A stretch of DNA of 64,000 nt from Gambelia wislizenii. Its lineage: Eukaryota; Chordata; Lepidosauria; Squamata; Crotaphytidae. The stretch spans positions 1,877,501 to 1,941,500 of the forward strand of contig JAUMIR010000015.1 of the NCBI GenBank assembly GCA_030847615.1, read 5' to 3'. Below, piece by piece: positions 63,956-64,000 of this stretch. The translations under genes were made by a program, and so were the position numbers. Positions within the stretch are counted from its first letter, which is position 1. Every line of letters begins with the position of its first letter. Under the pieces are notes generated by a model. That model worked only from the letters and a program-made list of their open reading frames with translations, ran no database searches and was not told the origin of the DNA.

Positions 63956-64000
63956 AAAGTTTTCATAGAACATTTCCTCAGTGCTTCTAAAGCAGGGATG

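Overview
This window is vertebrate nuclear DNA and looks like a squamate reptile, probably a lizard. That call rests on very dense CR1 retrotransposon tails, tRNA-derived SINEs whose tails resemble RTE/BovB, and many short TA-flanked (pogo/Tigger-like) and hAT-like inverted-terminal-repeat elements. The exact taxon cannot be read from the sequence. No bacterial, plasmid or phage gene organisation is present. Coding DNA is about 3% of the window, in short, well-conserved exons with canonical GT-AG junctions, all on the minus strand.

Two genes lie head to tail. From about 33.2 kb down to 1.5 kb is the 5' part of a long-tailed class I myosin of the MYO1E/MYO1F group. An ATG-only first exon is followed by a 19 kb first intron and seven exons that encode the start of the motor domain (residues 1-257), including the P-loop and switch I. 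The rest of the gene lies beyond base 1. From the window's right edge down to 39.8 kb are the last nine coding exons of PI4KB (phosphatidylinositol 4-kinase beta). They give 498 contiguous residues, covering the linker region and the whole lipid-kinase domain to the stop codon. The PI4KB 5' exons and promoter lie beyond base 64000. The two reading frames join without a gap across every intron checked, so both genes appear functional.

Between the PI4KB stop and the myosin ATG (33.2-39.8 kb) lie a putative PI4KB 3' UTR, several transposable elements, and a GC-richer block upstream of the myosin start with a perfect CTCF-core-like motif (33695-33708). In human these myosins are not neighbours of PI4KB. 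The arrangement therefore suggests a moved gene, or a third MYO1E/F ohnolog kept in reptiles on the PI4KB-bearing chromosome.

The remainder is intron and intergenic DNA packed with repeats. These include a nested CR1-in-CR1 stack (52.9-55.9 kb, with a 366-codon open RT frame), tandem arrays of CR1 tails (7.3-7.8 and 21.4-21.8 kb), and a 68-bp minisatellite next to a myosin splice donor (3.77-4.20 kb). There is also a ~148-bp tandem repeat (27.6-28.2 kb), fold-back elements, hAT-like elements with 16-bp perfect termini, and a frameshifted zinc-finger gene fragment caught between two CR1 copies (16.39-16.55 kb). Several insertions can be verified inside the window because an unoccupied copy of the same target repeat is also present. 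No new enzymatic or defence system was found. The most notable points are the gene linkage, the CTCF-like site, the zinc-finger capture, and the MITE families with internal empty-site proof.
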